From Enterobacter sp. Ag1 (GTDB taxonomy: Bacteria > Pseudomonadota > Gammaproteobacteria > Enterobacterales > Enterobacteriaceae), in assembly GCA_000277545.1 (NCBI GenBank), contig AKXM01000058.1, positions 1 to 64,000 on the forward strand: 64,000 nt of DNA, written 5' to 3'. Every line of letters starts with the position of its first letter. The first letter of the stretch is position 1. A model generated the notes under the pieces. It was not told the DNA's origin, made no database searches, and saw only the letters and a program-made list of their open reading frames with translations. Position numbers and translations under genes: made by a program. This document shows positions 39,779 to 49,542 of this stretch, one piece after another.

Positions 39779-40516
39779 GTGAAGTTTAAAATTTTAGCAT
39801 TAGCCGCGTTAATGGGATTAGGTTCTGTTTCTGTGCAGGCGGGTGAGTTGCCAAACGGCCCTCACGTGGTCACCTCCGGGACAGCCAGCGTCGATGCCGT
39901 TCCTGATATCGCCACGCTCGCTATCGAAGTCAACGTGTCCGCTAAGGACGCGGCCTCTGCCAAAAAACAGGCCGACGATCGCGTGGCGCAATACCTGACC
40001 TTCCTGCAGAAAAATGGCGTAGAGAAGAAGGACATCAATGCCGCTAACCTGCGCACACAGCCAGAGTATGACTACCTGAAAGACGGTAAAACTCAGTTGA
40101 AGGGCTACCGTGCGGTACGCCAGGTGGAAGTCACGCTGCGTCAGCTGGATAAAATGAACGAGCTGCTGGATGGCGCGTTGAAGTCCGGTCTGAACGAAAT
40201 CCGTTCCGTGTCGCTGGGCGTTGCGCATCCAGAAGAGTACAAAGACAAAGCACGTAAAGAAGCGATTAACGATGCAACCCGCCAGGCGAAGCTGCTGGCC
40301 GAAGGCTTTAACAGCAAGCTGGGCCCGGTCTACAGCGTGCGTTACCACGTGTCTAACTACCAGCCCGCGCCGATGGTTCGCATGATGAAAGCGGACGCGG
40401 CTGCACCGGCTTCCGCTCAGGATACCTACGATCAGCAGACTATTCAGTTTGACGATCAGGTCGATGTGGTGTTTGAACTGCAGGGCGCACAAACCCCTGC
40501 GGCACCTGCTCAGTAA
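39779..40516 (+). CDS. yggE: SIMPL-domain periplasmic protein YggE
   Basis: The 245-residue protein has a Sec signal peptide (cleavage near VQA-GE, residue 21) and one SIMPL/DUF541 domain. E. coli YggE has been linked to lowering oxidative stress, but its mechanism is unknown. The start is GTG at 39779 with an excellent GGAGGAG ribosome site. The C-terminus ends in a short Ala/Pro-rich tail (AQTPAAPAQ). It is convergent with argP. Confidence 0.93.
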   Translation: MKFKILALAALMGLGSVSVQAGELPNGPHVVTSGTASVDAVPDIATLAIEVNVSAKDAASAKKQADDRVAQYLTFLQKNGVEKKDINAANLRTQPEYDYLKDGKTQLKGYRAVRQVEVTLRQLDKMNELLDGALKSGLNEIRSVSLGVAHPEEYKDKARKEAINDATRQAKLLAEGFNSKLGPVYSVRYHVSNYQPAPMVRMMKADAAAPASAQDTYDQQTIQFDDQVDVVFELQGAQTPAAPAQ

Positions 40517-40532
40517 GATGTGATCTTCACCT

Positions 40533-40560
40533 TAACCCTCGCCGCAGCCGGCGAGGGTTA
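40533..40560. terminator. Hairpin between convergent yggE and argP
   Basis: TAACCCTCGCCG-cagc-CGGCGAGGGTTA is a perfect 12-pair stem. No long T-run follows on either side, but its position between two convergent stops suggests a shared transcript end. Confidence 0.65.
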
Positions 40561-40569
40561 ATCAAAGCG

Positions 40570-41469
40570 TTATTCCGTATCCTGCCTCAAGACCTTGTGC
40601 CCGTACTCCAGCAACGCATCCGTCACGTTGCGCATCATGCGGCTTTCCGGTGCAAAGCGGTGCCAGTAGAGCATGCGGCGCTGCAGCAGACCCGGTGTCA
40701 GGTCGATTAATTCCCCGCTATTTAACTCGCGCTCAATTTGCAGGTGCGGGATCATACAGCACGTTGTGCCCTGGCGAGCCAGCTGCACAAAGGCCTCCGA
40801 AGAGTTAACGATGTGGCACGGCACGCTGCCTGGGGACAGATCAAAGTTCTGCTGTAAAAATGCCTGATGCATATCGTCGAGATGATCAAAGGCTACGGCA
40901 GGGGCTTTTAGCAGCGCCGATCGCGTGACGCCATTCGGGAAATAACGCTCGGCAAAATCTTTCGACCCCACAAACAGATAGTCCAGCGCGCCCAGGCGAT
41001 CCACCAGGCAGCTCGGCAGCGGCTGAGGTTGGATGGAAACCGCCCCAACCACTTCCCCGCGACGCAGGCGTTCCTGAGTACGGGTTTCATCTTCCACCTG
41101 AAGATTCAGGCGAATGGGGGAGTCGGCCAGAACCGGCGCAAGGGCCGGTAGCAGCCAGGTGGCCAGACTGTCGGCGTTAACTGCCAGCGAAAGCAGCAGC
41201 GGCGTGGAGCCGGTTTGCTCATCGCCCAGCCACTCTTCTTCCAGCAGTTCCACCTGACGTAAAAGTGCCAGCAGTTTTTGGCCCTGTTCGGTGGGGCGGG
41301 GCGGCACGGTACGCACCAACAATGGCTGGCCGAACATCGTTTCCAGTTGCTTAATACGTTGTGACACCGCCGACTGAGTAATGCACAGCTTCTGCGCCGC
41401 ACGCTCAAATCCTCGTTCACGAATTACCGCATCCAGCGCCTGCAGCGTTCTGTAGTCCGGGCGTTTCAT
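40570..41469 (-). CDS. argP: LysR-type regulator ArgP (IciA)
   Basis: ArgP activates argO with arginine and controls several amino-acid genes with lysine as an antagonist. The 299-residue product (E. coli 297) has the LysR helix-turn-helix at about 18-45 ([20 protein letters not shown]) and the effector domain from about 90. It is divergent from rpiA and two genes from its main target argO. Confidence 0.95.
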   Translation of the reverse strand: MKRPDYRTLQALDAVIRERGFERAAQKLCITQSAVSQRIKQLETMFGQPLLVRTVPPRPTEQGQKLLALLRQVELLEEEWLGDEQTGSTPLLLSLAVNADSLATWLLPALAPVLADSPIRLNLQVEDETRTQERLRRGEVVGAVSIQPQPLPSCLVDRLGALDYLFVGSKDFAERYFPNGVTRSALLKAPAVAFDHLDDMHQAFLQQNFDLSPGSVPCHIVNSSEAFVQLARQGTTCCMIPHLQIERELNSGELIDLTPGLLQRRMLYWHRFAPESRMMRNVTDALLEYGHKVLRQDTE

Positions 41470-41657
41470 TGTTGTTCATCTGCTCCTGATTTCGTCGTGC
41501 AGCCACTATGACATAAATTTGCCGCTGATTCAGACCAAATCAGCAAGCTGACATTGTGTTTGAACGTGATGGGGTTTGCAGTGCGGCAAAGCCGGGGACA
41601 TTTTTCCGCCGCATGCTCTATAATGCGCGTCAGTTTCCACATCACAGGCATAAAATT

Positions 41658-42317
41658 ATGACGCAGGATGAACTGAAAAAAGCAGTCGGATGGGCAGCAC
41701 TCCAGTATGTGCAGCCGGGCACCATTGTGGGCGTGGGCACGGGCTCAACCGCCGCGCATTTTATTGATGCTTTGGGCACCATCAAACACCAGATTGAAGG
41801 TGCTGTTTCCAGCTCCGACGCTTCCACCGCGAAACTGAAAAGTCTTGGGATCCCCGTGTTCGATCTCAACGAGGTGGATTCATTAGGCGTCTACGTCGAC
41901 GGTGCCGATGAGATCAACCACCAGATGCAGATGATTAAAGGCGGTGGCGCAGCGCTGACTCGCGAGAAAATCATCGCCTCCGTTGCCGACAAGTTTGTTT
42001 GCATCGCGGACGCCTCCAAGCAGGTTGATATTCTCGGTAACTTCCCGCTGCCGGTGGAAGTGATTCCTATGGCGCGCAGCGCCGTCGCGCGTGAACTGGT
42101 AAAACTGGGTGGTCGCCCGGAGTACCGTCAAGGCGTGGTCACGGACAACGGTAACATCATTCTGGATGTGCATGGTTTGAGCATCATGGAACCGATGAAG
42201 CTGGAAAACATCATCAACGGTATGCCTGGCGTTGTTACCGTGGGCCTGTTTGCGAACCGTGGCGCGGATGTGGCGCTGATCGGTACCGCTGACGGCGTAA
42301 AAACCATCGTGAAATGA
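41658..42317 (+). CDS. rpiA: Ribose-5-phosphate isomerase A
   Basis: RpiA interconverts ribose 5-phosphate and ribulose 5-phosphate. The 219-residue product equals E. coli RpiA. The phosphate-binding [13 protein letters not shown], catalytic [20 protein letters not shown] and the metal-independent fold are clear. The start at 41658 ([11 protein letters not shown]) is by family; the frame runs 34 codons further upstream without a ribosome site. It is divergent from argP. Confidence 0.97.
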   Translation: MTQDELKKAVGWAALQYVQPGTIVGVGTGSTAAHFIDALGTIKHQIEGAVSSSDASTAKLKSLGIPVFDLNEVDSLGVYVDGADEINHQMQMIKGGGAALTREKIIASVADKFVCIADASKQVDILGNFPLPVEVIPMARSAVARELVKLGGRPEYRQGVVTDNGNIILDVHGLSIMEPMKLENIINGMPGVVTVGLFANRGADVALIGTADGVKTIVK

Positions 42318-42324
42318 TCTGACC

Positions 42325-42343
42325 GGGGCGCGTTCTGCGCCCC
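42325..42343. other. Hairpin after rpiA with an A-tract
   Basis: GGGGCGC-gttct-GCGCCCC directly follows rpiA but is followed by AAAAAA, not T. As DNA it resembles a terminator for the opposite strand, where no gene reads. It may simply be an mRNA 3' end stabiliser. The rest of the 42318-42620 gap holds the serA promoter region. Confidence 0.5.
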
Positions 42344-42387
42344 AAAAAACCGTATAAAAAATGACAAATTATTTTAACCGCATTTTT

Positions 42388-42403
42388 GGTGACATATATC
42401 ACA
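42388..42403. promoter_or_regulatory. Candidate CRP site upstream of serA
   Basis: GGTGA-CATATA-TCACA matches nine of ten core CRP positions, in an AT-rich stretch about 220 bp before serA. CRP and Lrp act on a serA promoter in E. coli. No Lrp site could be read with confidence. Confidence 0.55.
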
Positions 42404-42620
42404 TTTTGGTAACAGTTCTGTGATTCATGCCTGGTTCACTCTCCCGCTCAGCATTTTATTCTGACTCTCGCCGCCTTATTCCCGCCTGACGATACGGCGA
42501 CGCAATCGTTCATATTGCCCCAAACGTAGATTTTGATATTTTGACAGAAGGGTAACTTATAGGCGGTGGCGCATCACCGCCTAAAAACGAATACAACAGC
42601 ACTGAAAATAGGGTCGGGAA

Positions 42621-43859
42621 ATGGCAAAAGTATCACTGGATAAAGACAGAATTAAATTCCTGCTTGTGGAAGGCGTGCACCAAAAGGCGGTAGACAGCCT
42701 CCGTGCAGCGGGATACACCAACATTGAATTCCATAAAGGCGCGCTGGATTCCGAAGCGCTCAAAGAGTCGATCCGTGATGCTCACTTCATTGGCCTGCGT
42801 TCCCGCACCCATTTGACCGAAGAGATCTTTGCCGCGGCTGAAAAACTGGTGGCTGTAGGCTGCTTCTGCATCGGCACCAACCAGGTTGATCTGGATGCGG
42901 CGGCGAAGCGCGGTATTCCGGTGTTCAACGCCCCGTTCTCGAACACCCGTTCCGTTGCTGAACTGGTGATTGGTGAATTGCTGCTGTTGCTGCGCGGCAT
43001 TCCTGAAGCTAACGCCAAAGCGCACCGTGGCGTGTGGAACAAGCTGGCGGTAGGCTCTTTTGAGGCCCGTGGTAAAAAGCTGGGCATCATTGGCTACGGC
43101 CACATCGGTACGCAGCTGGGGATTTTGGCTGAATCCCTGGGGATGCACGTCTACTTCTACGATATCGAAAACAAGCTGCCGCTGGGCAACGCGACTCAGG
43201 TTCAGCATCTCTCCGACCTGCTGAATATGAGCGATGTGGTTAGTCTGCACGTGCCGGAAAACGCCTCCACCAAAAACATGATTGGCGCGAACGAGCTGGC
43301 CTTGATGAAGCCGGGCTCTCTGCTGATCAACGCCTCTCGCGGTACGGTGGTAGATATTCCTGCTCTGTGCGGTGCGCTTTCGAGCAAGCATCTGTCTGGT
43401 GCGGCTATCGACGTCTTCCCGACCGAACCGGCCACCAACAGCGATCCGTTTAACTCTCCGCTGTGCGAGTTTGACAACGTGATCCTGACCCCGCACATCG
43501 GCGGCTCAACTCAGGAAGCGCAGGAAAACATCGGCCTGGAAGTGGCGGGCAAACTGGCGAAATACTCGGATAACGGCTCTACGTTGTCTGCGGTTAACTT
43601 CCCGGAAGTTTCTCTGCCGCTGCACGGGGGCACCAGCAGCCGCCTGCTGCACATTCATGAGAACCGCCCTGGCATTCTGACCGCGCTTAACCAGATCTTT
43701 GCTGAGCAGGGTATCAACATTGCCGCTCAGTTCCTGCAGACCACGCCGCACATGGGTTACGTAGTAATTGATATTGATGCGCCGGAAGATGTGGCTGAGA
43801 AAGCGCTGAAGTCAATGAAAGCGATTCCGGGCACCATCCGCGCCCGTCTGCTGTACTGA
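42621..43859 (+). CDS. serA: D-3-phosphoglycerate dehydrogenase
   Basis: SerA oxidises 3-phosphoglycerate with NAD+, the first step of serine synthesis, and is inhibited by serine. The 412-residue product (E. coli 410) has the NAD motif LGIIGYGHIGTQLG, the catalytic region LTPHIGGSTQEAQENIG and a C-terminal ACT domain (about 340-412, IHENRPGILTALNQIF) that binds serine. It supplies the serine-glycine-one-carbon network that includes gcvTHP and fau here. The start has GGGTCGGG-type purines upstream. Confidence 0.97.
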   Translation: MAKVSLDKDRIKFLLVEGVHQKAVDSLRAAGYTNIEFHKGALDSEALKESIRDAHFIGLRSRTHLTEEIFAAAEKLVAVGCFCIGTNQVDLDAAAKRGIPVFNAPFSNTRSVAELVIGELLLLLRGIPEANAKAHRGVWNKLAVGSFEARGKKLGIIGYGHIGTQLGILAESLGMHVYFYDIENKLPLGNATQVQHLSDLLNMSDVVSLHVPENASTKNMIGANELALMKPGSLLINASRGTVVDIPALCGALSSKHLSGAAIDVFPTEPATNSDPFNSPLCEFDNVILTPHIGGSTQEAQENIGLEVAGKLAKYSDNGSTLSAVNFPEVSLPLHGGTSSRLLHIHENRPGILTALNQIFAEQGINIAAQFLQTTPHMGYVVIDIDAPEDVAEKALKSMKAIPGTIRARLLY

Positions 43860-43870
43860 TCTGACCATGG

Positions 43871-43894
43871 CCTCTTCCCCGAAGGGGGAAGGGG
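43871..43894. repeat. Palindrome between serA and fau
   Basis: CCTCTTCCCC-gaa-GGGGGAAGGGG stands between convergent serA and fau, in a gap of only 37 bases. It is a G/C-run hairpin resembling the CT-rich family, and it probably serves as the shared transcript end. Confidence 0.5.
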
Positions 43895-43896
43895 CA

Positions 43897-44493
43897 TCAC
43901 CACTGCCAAAGGCGCGATGGCGTCACCACGGCAGGCAAAGGAATATCCCACTGTTCTACCGGCAACGTCTCCACCTGCTGGCAATCATGCGCCAGGCCAA
44001 CCGGGTAGAAACCGTGCTGCTGCCAGTGCTGCAGCGTTCTGTCGTAAAACCCGCCGCCCATCCCCAGACGCTGGCCTGTTTCATCGAAGGCAACCAGCGG
44101 CGTGACCAGTACATCCAGCTTATTCAGCGGTAGCACGTCGCGAATATCCAGCTTAGGCTCAAGAATTTTCAGGCGATTGGTGACCAGGTGACTTTGCGGC
44201 GCGTAGCGTAAAAACAGCAGGTTGCCGGGGCTAAAAGGATGAAGCACCGGGAGATAAACGTTTTTGCCTGCCCGCCATAAAGCCTGAATCAGCGGGGTGG
44301 TATTCAGTTCCCCGTCAAACGAGAGAAACAACGCTACGGTCTGAGCACGAATGACCGGCTCAAACGCCAGCATGCGTTCAGCAGCCTGTAGGGCAAAGGT
44401 TTGTTGTTCTGGGGGAGTGAGTGAGCGGCGTCGCTGCCGAATCGTTTGGCGAATGTCCTGACGAAGCGTTGAGGTTAACGGGGTATGCGTCAT
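43897..44493 (-). CDS. fau: 5-formyltetrahydrofolate cyclo-ligase
   Basis: Fau (YgfA) converts 5-formyltetrahydrofolate, a side product of serine hydroxymethyltransferase, back to methenyl-THF with ATP. The 198-residue product has the N-terminal IRQRRRSLTP segment, LFLSFDGELNT, and the signature LVAFDETGQRLGMGGGFYDR. It lies 20 bases downstream of the 6S RNA gene on the same strand, the conserved ssrS-fau arrangement, so it is expected to be co-transcribed with 6S RNA. Confidence 0.95.
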   Translation of the reverse strand: MTHTPLTSTLRQDIRQTIRQRRRSLTPPEQQTFALQAAERMLAFEPVIRAQTVALFLSFDGELNTTPLIQALWRAGKNVYLPVLHPFSPGNLLFLRYAPQSHLVTNRLKILEPKLDIRDVLPLNKLDVLVTPLVAFDETGQRLGMGGGFYDRTLQHWQQHGFYPVGLAHDCQQVETLPVEQWDIPLPAVVTPSRLWQW

Positions 44494-44513
44494 GATGGCC
44501 GGGTAGTAAAGAG

Positions 44514-44697
44514 GGAATCTCCGAGATGCCGCCGCAGGCTGTAACCCTTGAACCCTTGGTTCAAGGTGAGTGTGTCGTCATGGTTTTAAGGCTTCTCGGA
44601 CGGACCGAGCATGCTCACCAACCGCGGAGCGCCACACTCTTGTGGTATGAAATATCGGCTCAGGGGACTGGCCCGCTTGCAAACATCTCAGAGAAAT
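44514..44697 (-). ncRNA. ssrS: 6S RNA
   Basis: The reverse strand begins ATTTCTCTGAGATGTT and ends CATCTCGGAGATTCC, the two complementary ends of 6S RNA, 184 nt in all (E. coli 183). Internal segments match E. coli 6S RNA closely, for example GCGGGCCAGTCCCCTGAGCC and CCTTGAACCAAGGGTTCAAG. 6S RNA mimics an open promoter and holds sigma-70 RNA polymerase in stationary phase. It lies between zapA and fau as in other enterics. Confidence 0.97.
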
Positions 44698-44738
44698 TTT
44701 GTCTTCGAAGTTACTCTACCACAGTCAACTGCGAAGTG

Positions 44739-45068
44739 TTATTCAAACTTTGGACCCTGTCGGTCTGCAATGCGACCTTGCTCAAGCAATGCTTGTTCGA
44801 TGGTCTGCTGTAGCATCCGAATACGCTCTTCCATATTGGCGGCGTAGTCACGGGTTTTCGACTTTTCCTGAGCCAGTTCGTAGCAAATGTTAAGTGCTGC
44901 GATGAACACCAGCTGCTCGGTATTTGTGACTCTAGTGCGAACTTTTAAATCTTGCAACCGCTGATTCAGCTCTTCCGCAGCCTGATTCAGCGCATCCTGT
45001 TGTTCAGGCGGACAATTCACGCGCAATGAACGACCGAAAATTTGAATATCGACTGGTTGTGCAGACAT
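44739..45068 (-). CDS. zapA: Cell division protein ZapA
   Basis: ZapA bundles FtsZ filaments and stabilises the Z ring. The 109-residue product equals the E. coli length. It has the N-terminal globular part ([20 protein letters not shown]) and a C-terminal coiled coil from about residue 55 ([20 protein letters not shown] onward). It is upstream of ssrS and divergent from ygfB. Confidence 0.96.
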   Translation of the reverse strand: MSAQPVDIQIFGRSLRVNCPPEQQDALNQAAEELNQRLQDLKVRTRVTNTEQLVFIAALNICYELAQEKSKTRDYAANMEERIRMLQQTIEQALLEQGRIADRQGPKFE

Positions 45069-45236
45069 GCCACCTTCCTGCTGTTTACTCGCCTGCCTTT
45101 ACGCTACCGGCCCCGGTAGCGGAAGGGGCGCCACTATAGCTATCCCGATATCAAGATACAAGCCCTTTTCTGGTATCTGCGGGGGTCCTGGTGGTAGCAT
45201 AACACACACTATTCCTGCCAACGATGACGAATGCGC

Positions 45237-45815
45237 ATGTCAATACAGAACGCAATGCCGGACTACGACTTAGTCGGCCAACTTTTGAACCAACAGGGTG
45301 TGGGTCTGACGCCTGCAGAAATGCACGGCTTGATCAGCGGCATGCTGTGCGGTGGTAACAAAGACACCAGCTGGCAAACGCTGCTGCATGACCTGACTAA
45401 CGAAGGCCTGGCCTTTAGCCAGAACCTCGCTGATCCGCTGCGCCAGATGCACGGCGCCATTGGCGATGCGCTGGAAGACGAAGGCTTCCTGTTCCAGCTT
45501 TACCTGCCGGACGGGGATGATGTCTCCGTTTTCGATCGCGCCGATGCGCTTTCCGGCTGGGTAAACCACTTCCTGCTGGGCCTCGGCGTCATGCAGAGCA
45601 AGCTCGACAAAGTCACCGGTGAAACCGGCGAAGCCATTGACGATCTGCGTAATATTGCCCAGCTGGGTTACGACGAGGACGAAGACCAGGAAGAGCTGGA
45701 GATGTCGCTCGAAGAGATCATTGAATATGTGCGTGTTGCCGCGCTGCTGTGCCACGACACCTTTACTCACGCGGCACCGACCGCGCCAGAGGTACGCAAA
45801 CCTACGCTCCACTAA
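45237..45815 (+). CDS. ygfB: YgfB family protein (UPF0149)
   Basis: The 192-residue protein matches E. coli YgfB, with [36 protein letters not shown], and an acidic stretch [18 protein letters not shown]. It is an all-helical UPF0149 protein of unsettled function. In Pseudomonas a YgfB homologue affects alginate and beta-lactam regulation, but that may not carry over. The start at 45237 is the family start. It is first in ygfB-pepP-ubiH-ubiI; pepP begins 23 bases later. Confidence 0.93.
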   Translation: MSIQNAMPDYDLVGQLLNQQGVGLTPAEMHGLISGMLCGGNKDTSWQTLLHDLTNEGLAFSQNLADPLRQMHGAIGDALEDEGFLFQLYLPDGDDVSVFDRADALSGWVNHFLLGLGVMQSKLDKVTGETGEAIDDLRNIAQLGYDEDEDQEELEMSLEEIIEYVRVAALLCHDTFTHAAPTAPEVRKPTLH

Positions 45816-45838
45816 CGATCAAAAAATCAGGAGATGTG

Positions 45839-47155
45839 ATGACCCAGCAGGAATTTCTTCGCCGCCGCCAGGCGCTACTGGCGAAAATGGTGCCCGGCAG
45901 CGCTGCGTTAATTTTCGCGGCTCCGGAAGCGACCCGCAATGCCGACAGCGAATACCCTTATCGGCAGAGCAGCGATTTTTGGTACTTCACCGGCTTTAAC
46001 GAGCCGGAAGCCGTGCTGGTGCTCATTAAAAGCGATGAGTCGCATAATCACAGCGTGCTGTTCAACCGCGTGCGGGATAAAAGTGCAGAAATTTGGTTTG
46101 GCCGCAGGCTTGGCCAGGACGCTGCCCCGCAGAAGTTAGGGGTGGATCGCGCGCTGTCCTTCAGCGAAATCGGTGAGCAATTACATCTCCTGCTAAACGG
46201 TCTGGATGCGGTTTACCACGCTCAGGGCGAGTACGAATATGCGGATAACATCGTTTTTGCCGCGCTGGATAAGTTGCGTCGTGGTTCGCGTCAAAATCTC
46301 GCTGCGCCCGCAACCCTGACCGACTGGCGTCCGACGGTACACGAACTACGCCTCTTCAAATCCGAAGAAGAGATTGCCGTTATGCGTCGTGCCGGCGAGA
46401 TTTCCGCGCTGGCGCATACTCGTGCCATGCAGGCCTGCCGCCCGGGAATGTTTGAATATCAGCTCGAGGGTGAAATTCACCACGAGTTTACTCGCCACGG
46501 CGCGCGTTATCCTTCGTACACCACTATTGTGGGTGGCGGTGAGAACGGTTGCATTCTGCATTACACCGAAAACGAAAGTGAACTGCGCGACGGAGATCTG
46601 GTGCTGATAGACGCCGGATGTGAATACCAAAGCTACGCCGGAGACATCACGCGCACTTTCCCTGTTAACGGCAAATTCAGCCCGGCGCAGCGTGAAATTT
46701 ACGACATCGTGCTGGAATCGCTCGAAACCTCGCTAAAACTCTACCGGCCGGGCACGTCCATGCAGGAAGTGACGACGGAAGTGGTGCGCATCATGGTTAA
46801 GGGGCTGGTGAAGCTCGGTATTCTGAAAGGCGATATCGATCATCTGATCGCCAATAACGCCCACCGCGCGTTCTTTATGCATGGCCTGAGCCACTGGCTG
46901 GGGCTGGACGTGCACGACGTGGGCGCTTACGGGCAGGACAGGTCACGCGTGCTGGAGCCGGGTATGGTCATCACCGTCGAACCTGGGCTTTATATTGCTC
47001 CGGATGCGGACGTGCCCGCGCAGTATCGTGGCATTGGCATCCGCATTGAAGACGACATTGTGATCACCAAAGACGGCAACGAGAACTTGACCGCCAGCGT
47101 GGTGAAGTCGGCAGACGATATCGAAGCGCTGATGGCAGCGGCGCGTCAGCCATGA
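45839..47155 (+). CDS. pepP: Xaa-Pro aminopeptidase P
   Basis: PepP removes N-terminal residues that precede proline. The 438-residue product (E. coli 441) has the N-terminal creatinase-like domain and the C-terminal pita-bread fold with the metal ligands in LVLIDAGCEYQSYAGDITR, HGLSHWLGLDVHD, VITVEPGLY and IRIEDDIVIT. GGAG is placed before the ATG at 45839; the longer frame overlaps ygfB. It overlaps ubiH by four bases (ATGA). Confidence 0.96.
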   Translation: MTQQEFLRRRQALLAKMVPGSAALIFAAPEATRNADSEYPYRQSSDFWYFTGFNEPEAVLVLIKSDESHNHSVLFNRVRDKSAEIWFGRRLGQDAAPQKLGVDRALSFSEIGEQLHLLLNGLDAVYHAQGEYEYADNIVFAALDKLRRGSRQNLAAPATLTDWRPTVHELRLFKSEEEIAVMRRAGEISALAHTRAMQACRPGMFEYQLEGEIHHEFTRHGARYPSYTTIVGGGENGCILHYTENESELRDGDLVLIDAGCEYQSYAGDITRTFPVNGKFSPAQREIYDIVLESLETSLKLYRPGTSMQEVTTEVVRIMVKGLVKLGILKGDIDHLIANNAHRAFFMHGLSHWLGLDVHDVGAYGQDRSRVLEPGMVITVEPGLYIAPDADVPAQYRGIGIRIEDDIVITKDGNENLTASVVKSADDIEALMAAARQP

Positions 47156-48330
47156 GCGTCATCATTGTTGGCGGCGGGATGGCGGGGGCGACGCTGGCAT
47201 TAGCCATATCGACCCTCACCCAGGGGAAATTGCCGGTGCACCTCATCGAGGCGATTGCCCCGGACTCAGCCGCTCATCCGGGGTTTGATGCCAGAGCCAT
47301 CGCGCTCGCCCAGGGCACCCGGCAGCAGTTGGCCCGCATTGGCGTATGGCCTGCGCTCGTCGACTGCGCCACGGCAATTAAAACCGTGCACGTCAGCGAC
47401 AAAGGCCACGCCGGCTTCGTCACCCTTGAAGCTGAGGATTACCAGATTGATGCGCTTGGGCAGGTTGTGGAGCTGCACGACGTCGGGCTGCGTCTTTTTA
47501 CCCTGCTGCGTAAAGCGCCTGGCGTAACGCTGCACTGCCCGCAGCGCGTTTCGTCGTTTACCCGGCATGAGCATAGCGTGCAGGTTGTGCTGGATAACGG
47601 CGTTGAGCTGCAGGGCAACGTTTTGGTTGCCGCGGATGGCACCCGTTCTAAGCTGGCGGCGCAGTGCGGCATCACCTGGCAGCCGCAGAGCTACCAGCAG
47701 ATCGCCGTGATTGCCAACGTCACTACTTCTGAACCCCATCATGGCCGGGCATTTGAGCGCTTTACCGAATTCGGGCCAATCGCCATGCTGCCGATGTCCG
47801 ACGGGCGCTGCTCGCTGGTCTGGTGCCATGCGCTGGATGCCCGTGACGAGGTTGAAAGCTGGAGCGAAGCAGCGTTTTGTCAGCAGCTTCAGCGTGCCTT
47901 TGGCTGGCGGCTGGGGCGAATTACCCATGCAGGCATTCGTCATCATTATCCTCTGGCGTTACAACAGGCTTCTCAGACCGTATCCCATCGCCTGGCGCTG
48001 GTAGGCAATGCCGCGCAAACGCTGCATCCGATAGCCGGGCAGGGGTTCAACCTTGGCCTGCGCGACGTTATGTCGCTGGCTGAAGGGTTGGCAGAGGCGC
48101 ACGCTGCAGGCACGGATGTCGGCAGCTTCCCGGTTCTGGCCGCTTATCAGCAGCGCCGTGCCGCAGATAAAGCGGCAACCATTGGCGTCACTGACGGGCT
48201 GGTTAAGCTGTTTGCTAACCGCTGGGCACCGCTGGTGGCGGGCCGTAACCTTGGCCTGATGGCGATGGAACATTTTACTCCGGCACGAGACGTGCTGGCT
48301 CAGCGCACCCTGGGTTGGGTGGCGCGTTAA
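47152..48330 (+). CDS. ubiH: 2-octaprenyl-6-methoxyphenol hydroxylase
   Basis: UbiH hydroxylates a ring carbon in ubiquinone synthesis (aerobic). The 392-residue flavoprotein has the FAD dinucleotide motif IIVGGGMAGATLAL, the middle motif LVAADGTRSKLA (DG motif) and the second FAD motif LALVGNAAQTLHPIAGQGFN, with A in place of the usual D before AQ (GNAAQT). Translational coupling to pepP is by the ATGA overlap, and ubiI follows after 12 bases. Confidence 0.95.
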   Translation: MSVIIVGGGMAGATLALAISTLTQGKLPVHLIEAIAPDSAAHPGFDARAIALAQGTRQQLARIGVWPALVDCATAIKTVHVSDKGHAGFVTLEAEDYQIDALGQVVELHDVGLRLFTLLRKAPGVTLHCPQRVSSFTRHEHSVQVVLDNGVELQGNVLVAADGTRSKLAAQCGITWQPQSYQQIAVIANVTTSEPHHGRAFERFTEFGPIAMLPMSDGRCSLVWCHALDARDEVESWSEAAFCQQLQRAFGWRLGRITHAGIRHHYPLALQQASQTVSHRLALVGNAAQTLHPIAGQGFNLGLRDVMSLAEGLAEAHAAGTDVGSFPVLAAYQQRRAADKAATIGVTDGLVKLFANRWAPLVAGRNLGLMAMEHFTPARDVLAQRTLGWVAR

Positions 48331-48342
48331 AGGAGAGTCAAT

Positions 48343-49542
48343 TTGCAAAGCGTAGATGTGGCGATTGTCGGCGGCGGCATGGTGGGACTGGCGGTGGCCT
48401 GCGGACTTCAGGGCAGCGGCCTGCGCGTTGCGGTCATTGAAAGTCATCTTCCCCAGCCGCTGGGGCCTGACGCTGCCCCGGAACTGCGCGTTTCGGCTAT
48501 CAATGCGGCGAGCGAAAAGCTGCTGACGCATTTGGGCGCGTGGCCAAAAATCAGCGAGCGAGCCAGCAGCTATCACGGGATGGAAGTCTGGGAGCGAGAC
48601 AGCTTCGGGCAAATCGCCTTTGATGATAAGAGCTTCGGTTTTAGCCACCTGGGGCACATCATCGAAAACTCGGTGATCCACCAGGCGCTGTGGCAACGTG
48701 CGGAGCAATGCAGCGACATCAGCCTGATGGCACCCGTGGACATTCACCAGGTCGCCTGGGGTGAAAACGACGCGTTCCTGACCCTGAAAGACGGCACAAT
48801 GCTAACTGCAAGGCTGGTGGTGGGCGCAGATGGCGCCAACTCCTGGCTGCGGGACAAAGCCGATATCCCGCTGACGTTCTGGGACTATAACCATCATGCG
48901 CTGGTAGCGACGATTCGCACCGCCGAGCCGCATCAGGCCGTCGCACGTCAGGTGTTCCACGGCGAAGGCATTCTGGCATTTCTGCCGCTTTCTGACCCAC
49001 ATCTTTGCTCTATTGTCTGGTCGCTGTCGCCGGAAGAAGCGGCTCGTATGCAGCAGGCCGACGATGAAGCGTTTAACCAGGCGCTTTCCGTTGCGTTTAA
49101 CATGCGTCTCGGCCTGTGTTCTGTTGAAAGCGAGCGCCGCACCTTCCCGCTGACGGGCCGCTACGCCCGCAGCTTTGCCGGCCATCGTCTGGCGCTGGTG
49201 GGCGATGCCGCCCATACCATTCACCCCCTGGCCGGACAGGGCGTCAACCTCGGTTTTATGGATGCCGCGGAATTGATTGCGGAAATTCGCCGCCTGCATC
49301 GCGAAGGCAAAGATTTTGGGCAGCATCTCTACCTGCGTCGCTATGAGCGCAGCCGCAAGCACAGCGCGGCGGTGATGCTGGCCAGTATGCAAGGCTTCCG
49401 CGATTTGTTCGCCGGCAGCAACCCGGCGAAAAAACTCCTCAGAGATATTGGCCTGAAGCTTGCCGATACGCTGCCGGGAGTTAAACCTCAACTGGTTCGC
49501 CAGGCGATGGGGTTGCAAGATCTGCCATCCTGGCTGCAATAA
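48343..49542 (+). CDS. ubiI: 2-octaprenylphenol hydroxylase
   Basis: UbiI (VisC) performs the C5 hydroxylation of the ubiquinone ring under air. The 399-residue flavoprotein resembles UbiH: VAIVGGGMVGLAVACGL, VVGADGANSWLRDKA and LALVGDAAHTIHPLAGQGVN. The start is TTG at 48343 with AAGGAGAG well placed upstream; no ATG gives a full FAD motif. It is the last gene of the ygfB-pepP-ubiH-ubiI operon, followed by the palindrome at 49625. Confidence 0.95.
   Translation: MQSVDVAIVGGGMVGLAVACGLQGSGLRVAVIESHLPQPLGPDAAPELRVSAINAASEKLLTHLGAWPKISERASSYHGMEVWERDSFGQIAFDDKSFGFSHLGHIIENSVIHQALWQRAEQCSDISLMAPVDIHQVAWGENDAFLTLKDGTMLTARLVVGADGANSWLRDKADIPLTFWDYNHHALVATIRTAEPHQAVARQVFHGEGILAFLPLSDPHLCSIVWSLSPEEAARMQQADDEAFNQALSVAFNMRLGLCSVESERRTFPLTGRYARSFAGHRLALVGDAAHTIHPLAGQGVNLGFMDAAELIAEIRRLHREGKDFGQHLYLRRYERSRKHSAAVMLASMQGFRDLFAGSNPAKKLLRDIGLKLADTLPGVKPQLVRQAMGLQDLPSWLQ

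Noticed and set aside
43860..43896. SibC/ibsC toxin-antisense RNA locus between serA and fau
   Set aside because: E. coli has it here, but the gap in this window is only 37 bases and holds just a palindrome.
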